Shown: positions 31,655 through 41,918, counted from the stretch's first letter. The stretch is 64,000 bases of DNA from Aliivibrio_A sp016764915 (GCA_965224595.1 OZ245058.1:2728001-2792000); one strand, 5' to 3'. The notes: generated by a model not told the origin, from the sequence alone. Numbers and translations are program-made.

Positions 31655-33826
31655 TTACATCGCTTCTAATTTAGCGTATTGAGTCACCAACCACTTGATG
31701 CCTTCCCCATTAAAAGCCACTTGCACACGCCCTTGTGGGCCTGCACCTTCAAAGTTGATGATAGTACCCTCACCAAATTTAGCGTGTTTAACTCGTTGAC
31801 CCAGATTATAACCCGTCTCATTAAAGTTATTTTTTACCACTTCATTACTAAAACGTCCAGCACTTGCAGGTCGACTGACTTGCGCTTTCATTCTTACCTC
31901 TTCAGTGCAGGCTGCTGGCAATTCACGTAAGAATCTAGAAGGTTTGTGAAACTTCTCTTGCCCATATAAACGGCGCATCTCAGCATACGTAATGTAGAGT
32001 TTCTTCATCGCTCTGGTGATACCTACGTAACAGAGACGACGCTCCTCTTCCAAACGACCCGCCTCTTCTGCGGACATCTGACTTGGGAACATACCTTCTT
32101 CAACACCAACCATAAAGACTAAAGGAAATTCCAGACCTTTCGCACTGTGCAGCGTCATTAGTTGCACGGCATCTTCAAACTCATCCGCCTGACCTTCTCC
32201 CGCTTCTAACGCGGCGTGTGATAAAAAGGCCGTCAGCATGGTCATCTCATCCGCCTCTTCCGGCTTATCAAATTGTCGTGCGGCCGTAACCAGCTCTTCT
32301 AAGTTCTCTATACGCGCCTTTGATTTTTCGCCTTTCTCTTGCTGATACATTTCAAACAGCCCAGAACTTTTAATCACTTGGTCGGCCTGCTCATGCAGTG
32401 GAAGTTCCGCAGTGTCGTCCTCTAAGGCATTAACCAATTCTATAAAGCGACCTAACGCAGTACTCGCTCGGGCAGCTAATACTTTCTCATTTATCAGTGC
32501 AATACTGGTTTTCCATAATGTCTCACCACGATCTCGCGCAGCGAATCGGATGGTATCTAATGTTTTATTCCCTAACCCTCTCGCAGGGGTATTGACCACT
32601 CGCTCAAAAGCAGCATCGTTGTCTCGGTTGTCCATTAGTCTCAAATAACTCAAGGCATCTCGAATCTCTTGCCGTTCGAAGAATCGCATTCCGCCATAAA
32701 TTCGATATGGCAGACCTGCTTGAATGAGTGCCTCTTCCAAAACTCGAGACTGCGCATTATTACGATAGAGCATGGCACTGTCGTCCAACCGACCACCGTC
32801 ATCACACCAATCTTTTATTTTTGCTACCGCAAAGCGTGCTTCATCTAAATCATTAAACGCAGAGTAGATGGAGATTTTCTCGCCCTCTTCACCATCAGTC
32901 CACAACTCTTTACCCATACGCTCGGTATTGTTAGTGATCAATTCATTCGCGGCATTAAGGATGTTGGCGGTAGATCGATAGTTTTGCTCCAATCGGATGG
33001 TTTTTGCATCGTCAAATTCAGTCAAAAATCGTTGAATATTCTCAATTTGAGCACCACGCCAGCCGTAGATTGACTGATCATCATCGCCGACAATCATCAC
33101 TCGACAATCTGGACCGGCCATCATACGTAACCATGCGTATTGAATATTATTAGTATCTTGGAACTCATCCACTAAGATGTGCTTAAATCGTGCTTGATAG
33201 TGCTCTCTAATGTGTTTTTTATCACGAAGCAGTTCATGAGCTCTTAACAGAATTTCTGCAAAATCAACTAAGCCGGCACGGTCACACGCCTCTTGATATG
33301 CACTGTATATTTTAAGCCAGGTTTTGGTAACGGGATCGTTGAAGTGTTCAATACTTGCAGGGCGTAGACCTTCATCTTTTTTACCATTGATAAACCAACA
33401 CGCCTGCTTGGCTGGCCAATGCTTCTCATCTAAATTTTGTGCTTTTATCAGACGTTTTAACAAGCGCTGCTGATCATCAGAGTCAATGATTTGAAACCCT
33501 TCTGGCAACTTAGCATCCAGATAGTGAGCACGTAAAATTCGGTGACAGATACCATGGAAAGTACCATTCCACATGCCACCCGCAGTACCGTGCATTAACT
33601 CTTCAATACGACCACGCATCTCTGCCGCGGCTTTATTGGTGAACGTTACGGACATGATAGAAAATGGTGAGGACTCCACCACTTTCATTAACCAGGCAAT
33701 TCGATGAACCAATACGCGAGTCTTACCACTGCCAGCTCCAGCCAGCACTAATACATTCTCTAAGGGAGCAGCGACGGCTTCTCGCTGTTTATCATTAAGG
33801 CCATCAAGTAATAAAGAAACGTCCAT
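31655..33826 (-). CDS. uvrD: DNA helicase II UvrD
   Basis: Starting at the ATG at 33826 (MDVSLLLDGLNDKQREAV; a GTG codon just before gives the longer frame), it has 723 residues (720 in E. coli). It is a UvrD/Rep SF1A helicase with Walker A AGAGSGKTR near residue 29, motif II VDEFQDTN, motif III GDDDQSIYGWRGA, and motif VI in VGITRAMKK. It removes UvrC and the excised fragment in nucleotide excision repair and acts in mismatch repair and RecA displacement. A LexA-like box is upstream, and it ends the leftward lptM-to-uvrD set. Confidence 0.97.
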   Translation of the reverse strand: MDVSLLLDGLNDKQREAVAAPLENVLVLAGAGSGKTRVLVHRIAWLMKVVESSPFSIMSVTFTNKAAAEMRGRIEELMHGTAGGMWNGTFHGICHRILRAHYLDAKLPEGFQIIDSDDQQRLLKRLIKAQNLDEKHWPAKQACWFINGKKDEGLRPASIEHFNDPVTKTWLKIYSAYQEACDRAGLVDFAEILLRAHELLRDKKHIREHYQARFKHILVDEFQDTNNIQYAWLRMMAGPDCRVMIVGDDDQSIYGWRGAQIENIQRFLTEFDDAKTIRLEQNYRSTANILNAANELITNNTERMGKELWTDGEEGEKISIYSAFNDLDEARFAVAKIKDWCDDGGRLDDSAMLYRNNAQSRVLEEALIQAGLPYRIYGGMRFFERQEIRDALSYLRLMDNRDNDAAFERVVNTPARGLGNKTLDTIRFAARDRGETLWKTSIALINEKVLAARASTALGRFIELVNALEDDTAELPLHEQADQVIKSSGLFEMYQQEKGEKSKARIENLEELVTAARQFDKPEEADEMTMLTAFLSHAALEAGEGQADEFEDAVQLMTLHSAKGLEFPLVFMVGVEEGMFPSQMSAEEAGRLEEERRLCYVGITRAMKKLYITYAEMRRLYGQEKFHKPSRFLRELPAACTEEVRMKAQVSRPASAGRFSNEVVKNNFNETGYNLGQRVKHAKFGEGTIINFEGAGPQGRVQVAFNGEGIKWLVTQYAKLEAM

Positions 33827-33835
33827 CACATCACA

Positions 33836-33851
33836 CTGGTTATATATACAT
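33836..33851. promoter_or_regulatory. LexA-like SOS box upstream of uvrD
   Basis: The sequence CTGGTTATATATACAT has the CTGG...TATATATA core seen at the E. coli uvrD SOS box, but the second half is degenerate (ACAT instead of ACAG). It lies ten bases before the ATG, downstream of a TATACT -10 on the minus strand. Confidence 0.5.
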
Positions 33852-33914
33852 GGGTGCGAGTATAACAGCTCCCTCTATACGAAACGAGCCTGTGAGATTA
33901 GAAAAGAGAAGTAA

Positions 33915-34640
33915 TTAAAGCGAAGTGGAGATGAATGGGAGCAATTCACTGAGGCTGCTGATCTCAATGTCGGGCAGCACTTTTACCTTTTCATTGCTAA
34001 TTTGACGCTGCTTATCATTAAACCAACACGCTTGAAAACCATTAGTTTTGGCACCAAAAACGTCTGTTTTTAGATGATCGCCTACGTGAAGTATGTGATG
34101 AGCTGGCAAGGAGAGATGCTGCTGAGCCCGTTGAAACAGATCTGCATGGGGTTTAGCTCGACCATCTGACCCTGCTCTATATACCTGTTCAAAATATCCT
34201 GACAGGCCGATTTTCTCAGCATCCACATTGCCATTGGTGATCGCAATCAGTGGGATTTTCTTACTCAGTTTCTGCATCACAGTATGGGTAACAGCGGGAA
34301 TATCGATTTGATTCCTGTAGATAGAGACCAAAGACATCGCTTCTTCGGTCGCTTGCTTAGCAGACGCTTCGCTGTAACCCAATAGTTTGAAACCCGTTGT
34401 TAATTGAACCTCTCGCCACAACGAAACATCATTTCTTAAGCTGGGATCTTGTTGGGCCAGTTTTATTTTCAACTCTAACCAATCTTGCATTGTCATCAAG
34501 TGACTCGCTGGGTGCTGCAACTGCAACCATTGATGTACTTTATGTTCAAGAGCACATATCACTGGCCAGTTATCGTAAAGCGTATCATCAAGATCAAATG
34601 TCATGGCATGAATCTTTGATAATGATCGGTAACAGTGCAT
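33915..34640 (-). CDS. yigB: HAD-superfamily FMN phosphatase YigB
   Basis: The 241-residue protein shows HAD motif I TFDLDDTLYDN near residue 14, motif II in AITNGN, and motif III/IV in KPHADLF and HVGDHLKTDVFGA. YigB dephosphorylates 5-amino-6-ribitylamino-uracil phosphate and FMN in E. coli riboflavin metabolism. The opening MHCYRSLSKIHAMTFDLDD matches the E. coli start closely. It lies between xerC and uvrD, the E. coli order. Confidence 0.93.
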   Translation of the reverse strand: MHCYRSLSKIHAMTFDLDDTLYDNWPVICALEHKVHQWLQLQHPASHLMTMQDWLELKIKLAQQDPSLRNDVSLWREVQLTTGFKLLGYSEASAKQATEEAMSLVSIYRNQIDIPAVTHTVMQKLSKKIPLIAITNGNVDAEKIGLSGYFEQVYRAGSDGRAKPHADLFQRAQQHLSLPAHHILHVGDHLKTDVFGAKTNGFQACWFNDKQRQISNEKVKVLPDIEISSLSELLPFISTSL

Positions 34641-34645
34641 ATTGA

Positions 34646-35566
34646 TTACTCCTTTTTCCGCTTAGCTTTTGGGTGCGCTTGATCATACGCTTGAGCTAAG
34701 TGTTGAAAATCAAGATGGGTGTAAATTTGGGTTGTCGCAATATTTTCATGACCAAGCAGCTCTTGTACTGCTCGCAAATTCCCACTCGACTCTAACAGAT
34801 GAGTGGCAAAGGAGTGACGCAGTTTATGCGGGCTAACGTGGCTGGCAATACCCTGTTTTATCCCCCACTCTTTCATTCTTTTTTGAACGTTTCGGTGCGA
34901 TATTCTACAGCCTAATTTAGATAAAAACAGAGCAGACTCTTGCTGTTTTATCAGCTGGGAACGCACGTTAAGCCAATGCTCTACCCATATTTTAGCTTGA
35001 CCTGAAACGGGCGCTTTTCTCTCTTTATCACCTTTACCAATGACGCGCACTTCACCACGAACTAAATCGATATCCCTAACATCAATAGTGACCAACTCAG
35101 CCAATCGAAGTCCTGCTCCATACATCAGCTCCATCATTGCCCGATCACGAATGGCCAGCGGGTTGTCATCTACGACTTCAAGTAATTGAGCCAGTTCATC
35201 AACATCAATATTTTTAGGCAATGGCCGCGCTCTTTTCGGTGCAGATACCCCCTTTGCAGGGTTAGCACTTAACTCCCCACGAAGAATCATAAAATCAAAA
35301 AAGCTGCGCAGAGAGGATAGACGCGTTGAGATACTGCTGGCTTTTAGCCCATCACGTTTGCCCCTGCTGGCGACTTGTCGAACCCAACTGGCATCAACGT
35401 TCTGCCACTCAGTCAGACCTTGTTCGATAAACTGCTCAGCAATAATGGTGAGCTGTTGCTGATAATTCCGCTGAGTGGTGACACTTAATCCACGTTCACT
35501 GCGCAGAAACTCATAAAACTGCTCTAAGGAGTAATTAAGATTAGATTGTTGTAAGCTCATCGACAT
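34646..35566 (-). CDS. xerC: Tyrosine recombinase XerC
   Basis: The 306-residue protein has an N-terminal SAM-like DNA-binding domain and a C-terminal catalytic domain with the conserved R (GAGLRLAELV), HxxR (HKLRHSFATHLL), H (LLGHENIATTQIYTH) and nucleophilic Y in the same segment. XerC works with XerD at dif to resolve chromosome dimers. It may start a few codons later (MSLQQ). It overlaps the upstream DUF484 gene by 26 bp, so the two are translationally coupled. Confidence 0.95.
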   Translation of the reverse strand: MSMSLQQSNLNYSLEQFYEFLRSERGLSVTTQRNYQQQLTIIAEQFIEQGLTEWQNVDASWVRQVASRGKRDGLKASSISTRLSSLRSFFDFMILRGELSANPAKGVSAPKRARPLPKNIDVDELAQLLEVVDDNPLAIRDRAMMELMYGAGLRLAELVTIDVRDIDLVRGEVRVIGKGDKERKAPVSGQAKIWVEHWLNVRSQLIKQQESALFLSKLGCRISHRNVQKRMKEWGIKQGIASHVSPHKLRHSFATHLLESSGNLRAVQELLGHENIATTQIYTHLDFQHLAQAYDQAHPKAKRKKE

Positions 35567-36281
35567 ATCTTAATTGTTCACACGGCTTCCAACTATTGAA
35601 CAGATGATTTAACACACTGACTAATTGCTTTAGAAACAGGGTATCCATATTGGGTTGAAAATGGCCACCATCACGACTCGCAAAAGAGACAAATCCAATC
35701 GTGGTGGTTTTTCCTAGTGGTAAAATCGCGTACGATCCTAGTTCAGGCGAGAAAGCTTCAACATTCCTCTCACCAAACAGGCCATCTCGTTCGACTTGAC
35801 GTAGTCTACCTAAATAAGCATCTTTTCCATTCAAATGACTTTTTGCAAAACGTTGATAGTTAAGTTGACTCACGCTGCGGTGTGACGCTGAGTGGTCAAT
35901 TAAACGAATCGAAGCGATTAAATTAAGATCTTTCGCCTTCTGCTCCATCACGACGCAGACGTCTTCAAAGTTTTCACTGCGCAACAACTGATTTTGAATA
36001 TCAGAAAAAGCGTGGAAAATTTGATCATTTCTAGCCGCAAGAGACATCAATGTTGTGATCTCCTCCTCCAACTCCAAAATTCGATTTCGTAATCGTTCGA
36101 CTTGGATCTCAACAAGAGAAACAGCGCCTTTCTGTTGATGATCCACCTTCATTCCAGAAAGCAGCTCTGGGTGTTTTTTAAAAAAATCAGGATGCTGCGA
36201 CAGATATTGTGCCACTACTGCGTCGGTAAGTTCCGTAGGTTGTGGTTCTATGTAATCATTAATGGTGCTTACACTGCTCAT
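35541..36281 (-). CDS. DUF484 protein (YigA-like)
   Basis: The 246-residue protein opens with the DUF484 N-terminal motif AVVAQYLSQHPDFFKKHPELL, followed by a coiled-coil stretch (RLRNRILELEEEI) and a GAF-like C-terminal half. Members always lie between dapF and xerC, as here, but their role is unknown. Its ATG overlaps the dapF stop by four bases and its end overlaps xerC. Confidence 0.92.
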   Translation of the reverse strand: MSSVSTINDYIEPQPTELTDAVVAQYLSQHPDFFKKHPELLSGMKVDHQQKGAVSLVEIQVERLRNRILELEEEITTLMSLAARNDQIFHAFSDIQNQLLRSENFEDVCVVMEQKAKDLNLIASIRLIDHSASHRSVSQLNYQRFAKSHLNGKDAYLGRLRQVERDGLFGERNVEAFSPELGSYAILPLGKTTTIGFVSFASRDGGHFQPNMDTLFLKQLVSVLNHLFNSWKPCEQLRYVDELTTI

Positions 36282-37108
36282 ATGGTCATTTGTCCGTCAA
36301 ATACATGCGATGCTGGGCCTGTCATATAAAGTGGCTCACCCACCCCTTGCCAACGAATAAAAAGATCACCTCTTTGTAAGTGAACCGTCACATCACAATC
36401 TAATACACCTTGCAAGATACCGACAGCAACGGCAGCACACGCACCACTGCCACAAGCTTGAGTTTCACCCACGCCACGTTCGAAAACACGAAGCTTCACT
36501 TCATTACGTGAGATGATCTGCATAAAACCTGCATTTACCTTGTCAGGAAAGCGCTCATGAGATTCGAGCAAGGGCCCTAGGGTTTCGACATCGGTATTAT
36601 CTACGTCATCAACAATAGTGACGACATGCGGATTGCCCATGCTCACAGCGCCACAAAATAGGGTCTGTTCATTGACTCTTAAAATATACGTCTTTTCACT
36701 CTGTTTGGCTTTAAAGGGAATTTTATTTGGTTCAAATACGGGTTCACCCATGTTGGCTTTAATTTGACCATCCTCCTCTATATCGAGGATCATTTTTCCT
36801 TTTTTCGTGCTCACAGAGACCTGATATTTATTGGTCAACCCTTTCGCTCTGACAAATCGAGCAAAGCAACGAGCGCCATTGCCACACTGCTCAACTTCAG
36901 TACCGTCAGAGTTAAAAATACGGTAATGAAAATCGCTTTCAGGATCGTACGGTGCTTCTACAACCAACAACTGATCAAAGCCGACACCAGTATGTCGATC
37001 CGCTAGACGACGGATCAATTCTGGTGAAAAGAAAATATGCTGGGTAATACAATCAACAACCATAAAGTCATTGCCCAACCCATGCATTTTAGAAAAGTGA
37101 AAGTGCAT
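36278..37108 (-). CDS. dapF: Diaminopimelate epimerase
   Basis: The start at 37108 has GAGGA upstream and gives 276 residues (274 in E. coli). DapF interconverts LL- and meso-diaminopimelate for lysine and peptidoglycan. The two catalytic cysteines are visible in EQCGNGARC (C75) and TQACGSGAC (near 219). It follows lysA by about 40 bp, and its last four bases overlap the DUF484 gene. The longer frame to 37141 is not conserved. Confidence 0.97.
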   Translation of the reverse strand: MHFHFSKMHGLGNDFMVVDCITQHIFFSPELIRRLADRHTGVGFDQLLVVEAPYDPESDFHYRIFNSDGTEVEQCGNGARCFARFVRAKGLTNKYQVSVSTKKGKMILDIEEDGQIKANMGEPVFEPNKIPFKAKQSEKTYILRVNEQTLFCGAVSMGNPHVVTIVDDVDNTDVETLGPLLESHERFPDKVNAGFMQIISRNEVKLRVFERGVGETQACGSGACAAVAVGILQGVLDCDVTVHLQRGDLFIRWQGVGEPLYMTGPASHVFDGQMTI

Positions 37109-37150
37109 AATTCCTCTTTTTTGGCCGTAAATAACGGCCAAATTTTACTG

Positions 37151-38404
37151 TTATTCTGGCAGTATATGTTCGTTCTTCCAGAGTTCGTGCAATATTTCAC
37201 GCTCTCTGACTAAATGAGACGATTTACCATCCACCATGACTTCAGCCGCACGGCACCGAGTATTGTAGTTCGAAGACATCACAAAACCATACGCACCAGA
37301 TGAGCGAACCGCCAACAGATCATTTTGCTCTAAAACTAGTGAGCGATCTTTACCTAAGAAGTCACCCGTTTCACAGATTGGTCCCACTAAGTCATAACAC
37401 TGAGCAACACCAGTACGTGGAACAACAGGAATAATATCTTGCCACGCTTGATACAATACCGGACGGATCAGATCATTCATTGCGGCATCAATAATGGCAA
37501 AGTTTTTATGATCGGTATGTTTTAAAAACTCAACTTTGGTCAACAAAATCCCAGCGTTAGCAGCAATGGCTCTACCGGGTTCAAATATCAGCTCCAAATC
37601 AATACGATCATCCAAACGTGATAACAGTGCTTTGGCATATTCTGACGGTTGAGGAGGCAATTCATCTCGGTAAACAACACCTAGGCCACCACCAACATCC
37701 AAATGTTGAATATCGACACCATCCACTTTGAGTTGATCAATCAGTGCCAACAGTCGGTCAATAGCGTCAAGAAAGGGTTCAATTTCGGTCAATTGTGAAC
37801 CGATATGACAATCAATGCCTTGAACGTTCAAATGGGGTAACTGCTTCGCTAATCGATACACTGCTGGCGCACGATCAAAAGCAATACCAAATTTATTATC
37901 AAGCAATCCTGTCGAGATATAAGGGTGTGTTTTCGCATCTACATCAGGATTAATACGCAGCGAAATGGGTGCTTGCACGTTCATTTCACCGGCAACATCA
38001 TTAAGCAGCATGAGCTCAGGCTCAGACTCTACATTAAAACACTTAATTCCAAGTTCCAGAGCGCGACGCATTTCTGACGCGGTTTTACCAACACCCGAGA
38101 AGACAATTTTTTTCGCATCTCCACCCGCGGCAATGACACGTTCAAGCTCACCCACAGAAACAATATCAAAACCAGAACCTAATCGAGCCAATACATTAAG
38201 TACACCCAAGTTTGAATTGGCTTTTACGGCGTAACAAACTAAATGAGGGTGTTCACTAACAGCATCATCAAACGCACTCCAGTGTCGCTCCAGTGTCGCT
38301 CTTGAATAGACAAATAATGGGGTGCCATATTGCTGTGCCAAATCGGTTAAAGGCACCTCTTCTGCCCAAAGCTGACCATCAGCTTGATAATTAAAATAAT
38401 CCAA
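37151..38404 (-). CDS. lysA: Diaminopimelate decarboxylase
   Basis: The 417-residue PLP enzyme makes lysine from meso-DAP. The PLP lysine is in YAVKANSN (K61), and the family motifs DVGGGLGV, EPGRAI and CETGD are present. It is the cytosolic fold-type III decarboxylase with no extra domains. It sits between lptM and dapF, so the last two steps of lysine synthesis are encoded together; the E. coli gene is elsewhere, so this linkage is of the Vibrio and Pseudomonas kind. Confidence 0.97.
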   Translation of the reverse strand: MDYFNYQADGQLWAEEVPLTDLAQQYGTPLFVYSRATLERHWSAFDDAVSEHPHLVCYAVKANSNLGVLNVLARLGSGFDIVSVGELERVIAAGGDAKKIVFSGVGKTASEMRRALELGIKCFNVESEPELMLLNDVAGEMNVQAPISLRINPDVDAKTHPYISTGLLDNKFGIAFDRAPAVYRLAKQLPHLNVQGIDCHIGSQLTEIEPFLDAIDRLLALIDQLKVDGVDIQHLDVGGGLGVVYRDELPPQPSEYAKALLSRLDDRIDLELIFEPGRAIAANAGILLTKVEFLKHTDHKNFAIIDAAMNDLIRPVLYQAWQDIIPVVPRTGVAQCYDLVGPICETGDFLGKDRSLVLEQNDLLAVRSSGAYGFVMSSNYNTRCRAAEVMVDGKSSHLVREREILHELWKNEHILPE

Positions 38405-38428
38405 TGTTAACGCTTCCTTGTTATAAAC

Positions 38429-38590
38429 TTACTGATTCTTCTCTAATGTTTCAACAGCTGCAGGTTGCTGCTCTGCTTGAGGAGCAGGTTCATTCTGTGC
38501 TGTCTCTTCTGGCATATAAAGCGGCCCTTTCTGTCCACAACCCACTAAGGCTAAAGAGAGGACAAAAATGGCAATAAATTTGTTTAGCAT
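38429..38590 (-). CDS. lptM: Small lipoprotein LptM (YifL)
   Basis: This 53-residue gene is easy to miss because of its size. It starts MLNKFIAIFVLSLALVGC, a lipoprotein signal with lipobox LVGC, and continues GQKGPLYMPEE, the conserved LptM motif. The tail is rich in Q, E, P and A. LptM helps fold the LPS translocon protein LptD in the outer membrane. It precedes lysA-dapF and starts 77 bp from the divergent cyaY. Confidence 0.9.
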   Translation of the reverse strand: MLNKFIAIFVLSLALVGCGQKGPLYMPEETAQNEPAPQAEQQPAAVETLEKNQ

Positions 38591-38667
38591 GACTCAACTA
38601 CTCGTGATTATCTGCGTAATACCTTCTATAATCGCACCACACTCAGGAAAAGCAATAGGATAAAAGG

Positions 38668-38985
38668 ATGAATGACACTGAATTCCATCAACGGGTCGAA
38701 ATAGAGCTCTCTAAAATAGAAGAGATGATAGATGATTCCGGTGCGGATATCGACTACGAGACGAGCGGCAACGTCATGACCTTGGAGTTTGAAAACCGCA
38801 GTCAGATCATCATTAATCGCCAAGAGCCGATGCATGAAATTTGGCTGGCATCCAAATCTGGTGGTTATCATTTTAAATACAATGATAATCAATGGATATG
38901 CTCAAAAACAGGCATTGAGTTTATTGCATTATTAAAAGATGAGTGTGATAAGCAGGACGATGAAGAGATAACGTGGGTGCAATAA
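38668..38985 (+). CDS. cyaY: Frataxin-like iron protein CyaY
   Basis: The 105-residue protein starts MNDTEFHQRVEIELSKIEEMID and has the frataxin pattern of acidic residues in helix 1, and then a beta-sheet segment with WLASKSGGYHF. CyaY binds iron and modulates Fe-S cluster assembly through IscS. It is convergent with cyaA, five bp apart, with no terminator visible; it lies next to cyaA in E. coli too. Confidence 0.95.
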   Translation: MNDTEFHQRVEIELSKIEEMIDDSGADIDYETSGNVMTLEFENRSQIIINRQEPMHEIWLASKSGGYHFKYNDNQWICSKTGIEFIALLKDECDKQDDEEITWVQ

Positions 38986-38990
38986 GTAAC

Positions 38991-41534
38991 CTAGTTTTGG
39001 CTCGCTAAATTGTCAGCGGATATTGCGGTGGTTCGATTGATTTGTTGGCCGCTGCGATATGAAACAACATAACTCGATCCTGTAACTGGCGTCACGATGT
39101 CATAAAATTGAGGCAGATTAAAGTTCACCATGTCACCACAGTTCATCTCATTTTGAGTTGAGGTGTAGTAACGATTAACACCATTGACCATATCATCTTT
39201 GTCACCGTTAAACTGTCGGTAAACCTCAACGCCATTGTTTTCATCCAATACATAGATATTAAACCCCTTACCACACTCTTCAAAGAAGAACTGAATAATA
39301 CCTTCACTGGCATTGGCATCCACAATTTCTGGCAGATGTAAATCGATGTCCTGCCCCATTAACAGTGCCGGCGAACCACTGCGTTTATGCGCTGAAATCA
39401 AACAATAAAAATCGACTGAATCTTCAAGCTTTTGCACTGATACACCACGGCGCTCAAAAAACAGACCAAACATCTGATTACCAATTTTTATGGTTTTAAA
39501 TCGACGCTGCGTCTCTTCATCAACGGGTTTTAATCGGTACTCAATACACTCGGCTAGAAGCTGATAAATTGAGTTTCTAATCAAACCTCGTTTGTTTTCG
39601 CTATAACAGAATACATCAACAGATTCAGGGGCAACTGCATCTTGGTGCATTTTACCTAACACCGCTTTTAATGCTTCAAGCATCGAATTTTCACCACTAA
39701 AGTGCATGGTTCTCACTTCATGCCATGAATTTTTGTAAACCAGATCAACACTGCCAACCAGACATTTACTGTCACGACCAAAACTCAGTGCATCGATATC
39801 TTGAAAGTTTGATTTTCCAGCTTTTGCTCGCTTCTCATTTAAGTCCGTTGTTGGATCACTTTCTAAATTGATGAACATCGACAATTGACGAATTTCACAA
39901 GGGTTAGAGAGCTCTTTCAGGGTGGGGTGAGGTTTACGCAATGAGAACGTATTTCGCAGATCGCTGACCATCTGATAAAACTTATCAATATTCAAATCAG
40001 CACTTTTTACGACCGCATTCAAACGGGTCGATTCAGTGAGCAAACCATTGAAAAATGCCCATGCCACTAACTTACTTAAGTATTTATTATGCTCAAGAAC
40101 TGGCTGGCCAATGATCTGTTTCGCTTCCAGTGATTTATTATACAAATACCAGCCAGAAGCATTGATTCTATTCTCTGGCACTTCTATAAATGAGAGATCA
40201 GGTTCATGCAAATCAGGGGATATCTGCGGGTTGAGCAGAGTTACCTTGCCAGGAAGCTCTTCAAAAGAAGCGTATAACTTTCGGGCTAATATGCTGATAT
40301 CTTCAGGACTAATTGCTGAAGTAATGTTATTTTTACGAGCAAAACCAATAAGGTTTCGATAACTCTGCATCAGGGCACTTAGCAGTTCATTATGCGCTCG
40401 TTTTACCTGCTCTACCTTCCAATGCCGACGGTTATCTAACTCTTCAATCATCGCTGTAGACCAACCCCATTGTTCGGTCAATTCGGTAAGAGCAACTCTT
40501 CGCCATTCAACCGAATCAGCTCTTCGCTCTTTGCATGACAGCTTCTCATGAGTTTTCAGATAGAAACTTTTTCGAACCAATTCTAAACGTCGATGATCAT
40601 TAATTCGTTCTAAATAACGGGTGACTTTTTCCAACATCAAATAATAGGAATCCATACTATACAGATTCGGTTCTTCAGCAAAAAATCGACGTTTACTATC
40701 AAGACTCAACAACTGAGTATTCGGATACTCCCATGAGTATGCTTCAAGTAGAATCGCTTTTAAGACAGATTTATAGGGAGAGTCGATACTTTTGTAGAGT
40801 TGCCAAAGACTGGAACCAAAATACTCTTCCGCAGGAATCGAATTTAATTTGCCAAAATCAATCCAATGGGTGCAATTAATATGTCCTTCATCACAAAGCT
40901 GGTTTACGTATTTATCGTAACACTCTTCCATTTCTGGCGGAACAATGGACCACAGTAAACGACGACCAGCCAAACGCACTGCAGAACGGTAGAACTCATC
41001 TAATAACAGTAGGTGCTGTGTAGAACCACAATTATCACCCGTCATCTCTTCGGAGTGATTATCACGAAAACGCATCTCATCAATCAAGAAGAAATTAGCT
41101 TCGACACCATGCTGAATAGCCCATTTGGTGATCTCATCACATTTGCTTTCTAACTGTTTGCGTAATGTTTTCTTCATCTCTGATGATACACATACCCAAA
41201 TATCAATATCACTACTGGACGTTTGTCCAATTGATGAGGTGCTTCCCATCGAATACAGACCGAGAATGCTATTATCTGAAGGGGTATTAATCAGAATTGG
41301 TGAGAGAAGTTTTAATCCGTCGTTTTGAATCGACGTGGGTTCAAAATCAAAGATACCGTGTGGCGTCTGCTCATTGATATAACCTGGAAGTGATAAGTGA
41401 TTGTAGTGTAGTAGCAGTGGTAATACTGAAAATATGTGCTTTGCTTGAGCGTCCATCACGGCCAACGAACGTTCAATACGCTGCTGGTTCAGAAGGTCAA
41501 TTCTAGTAATTAGCTTCTTGATATAGTTTTGCAC
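38991..41534 (-). CDS. cyaA: Adenylate cyclase class I
   Basis: I place the start at a GTG at 41534 (VQNYIKKLITRIDLL), which aligns with E. coli MYLYIETLKQRLDAI and gives 847 residues (848 in E. coli); an upstream ATG at 41564 would add ten. CyaA makes cAMP for CRP-controlled carbon catabolite regulation. The catalytic nucleotidyltransferase motif SIGQTSSSDIDIWVC near residue 100 is intact. The C-terminal regulatory half is complete. It diverges from hemC, as in E. coli. The 366-bp gap (41535-41900) is AT-rich, with no motif I could assign securely. Confidence 0.95.
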   Translation of the reverse strand: MQNYIKKLITRIDLLNQQRIERSLAVMDAQAKHIFSVLPLLLHYNHLSLPGYINEQTPHGIFDFEPTSIQNDGLKLLSPILINTPSDNSILGLYSMGSTSSIGQTSSSDIDIWVCVSSEMKKTLRKQLESKCDEITKWAIQHGVEANFFLIDEMRFRDNHSEEMTGDNCGSTQHLLLLDEFYRSAVRLAGRRLLWSIVPPEMEECYDKYVNQLCDEGHINCTHWIDFGKLNSIPAEEYFGSSLWQLYKSIDSPYKSVLKAILLEAYSWEYPNTQLLSLDSKRRFFAEEPNLYSMDSYYLMLEKVTRYLERINDHRRLELVRKSFYLKTHEKLSCKERRADSVEWRRVALTELTEQWGWSTAMIEELDNRRHWKVEQVKRAHNELLSALMQSYRNLIGFARKNNITSAISPEDISILARKLYASFEELPGKVTLLNPQISPDLHEPDLSFIEVPENRINASGWYLYNKSLEAKQIIGQPVLEHNKYLSKLVAWAFFNGLLTESTRLNAVVKSADLNIDKFYQMVSDLRNTFSLRKPHPTLKELSNPCEIRQLSMFINLESDPTTDLNEKRAKAGKSNFQDIDALSFGRDSKCLVGSVDLVYKNSWHEVRTMHFSGENSMLEALKAVLGKMHQDAVAPESVDVFCYSENKRGLIRNSIYQLLAECIEYRLKPVDEETQRRFKTIKIGNQMFGLFFERRGVSVQKLEDSVDFYCLISAHKRSGSPALLMGQDIDLHLPEIVDANASEGIIQFFFEECGKGFNIYVLDENNGVEVYRQFNGDKDDMVNGVNRYYTSTQNEMNCGDMVNFNLPQFYDIVTPVTGSSYVVSYRSGQQINRTTAISADNLASQN

Positions 41535-41918
41535 ATTGCTTACCCAAGAATACAGCCCAGACACGAGGCAGTTAATTAATTCACTGAATGAAAACCATCC
41601 AACAATACAACAAAAACGTGATCAATGTATCACTTTTACAAGGTTTGGTAAAGAGAGTATCAAATTGAGCCTATACGTCAAACCTCAATATAACAAATCC
41701 AAATAAGATATAACCAAAATCAACCGTGTAAAGTTGACAATATACTTACTTATTGGCTGTTCAGCGTATTTTTCAGTGATAATTACTAATTTTCTCTGAC
41801 AATTCAACATAACAGAATAATAATTAGTGGCTGTCGCAGTAAACAGAGACGAACTATTACGTGTCAAACACAACAGATGATAGAATATTTTCAATAATCA
41901 TTGCCTATGGAACCCCAG

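Noticed and set aside
41619..41636. Possible CRP site between cyaA and hemC (CGTGA...TATCAC)
   Set aside because: The spacing between the GTGA and TCAC half sites is eight instead of the six bases of the CRP consensus, so I do not call it.
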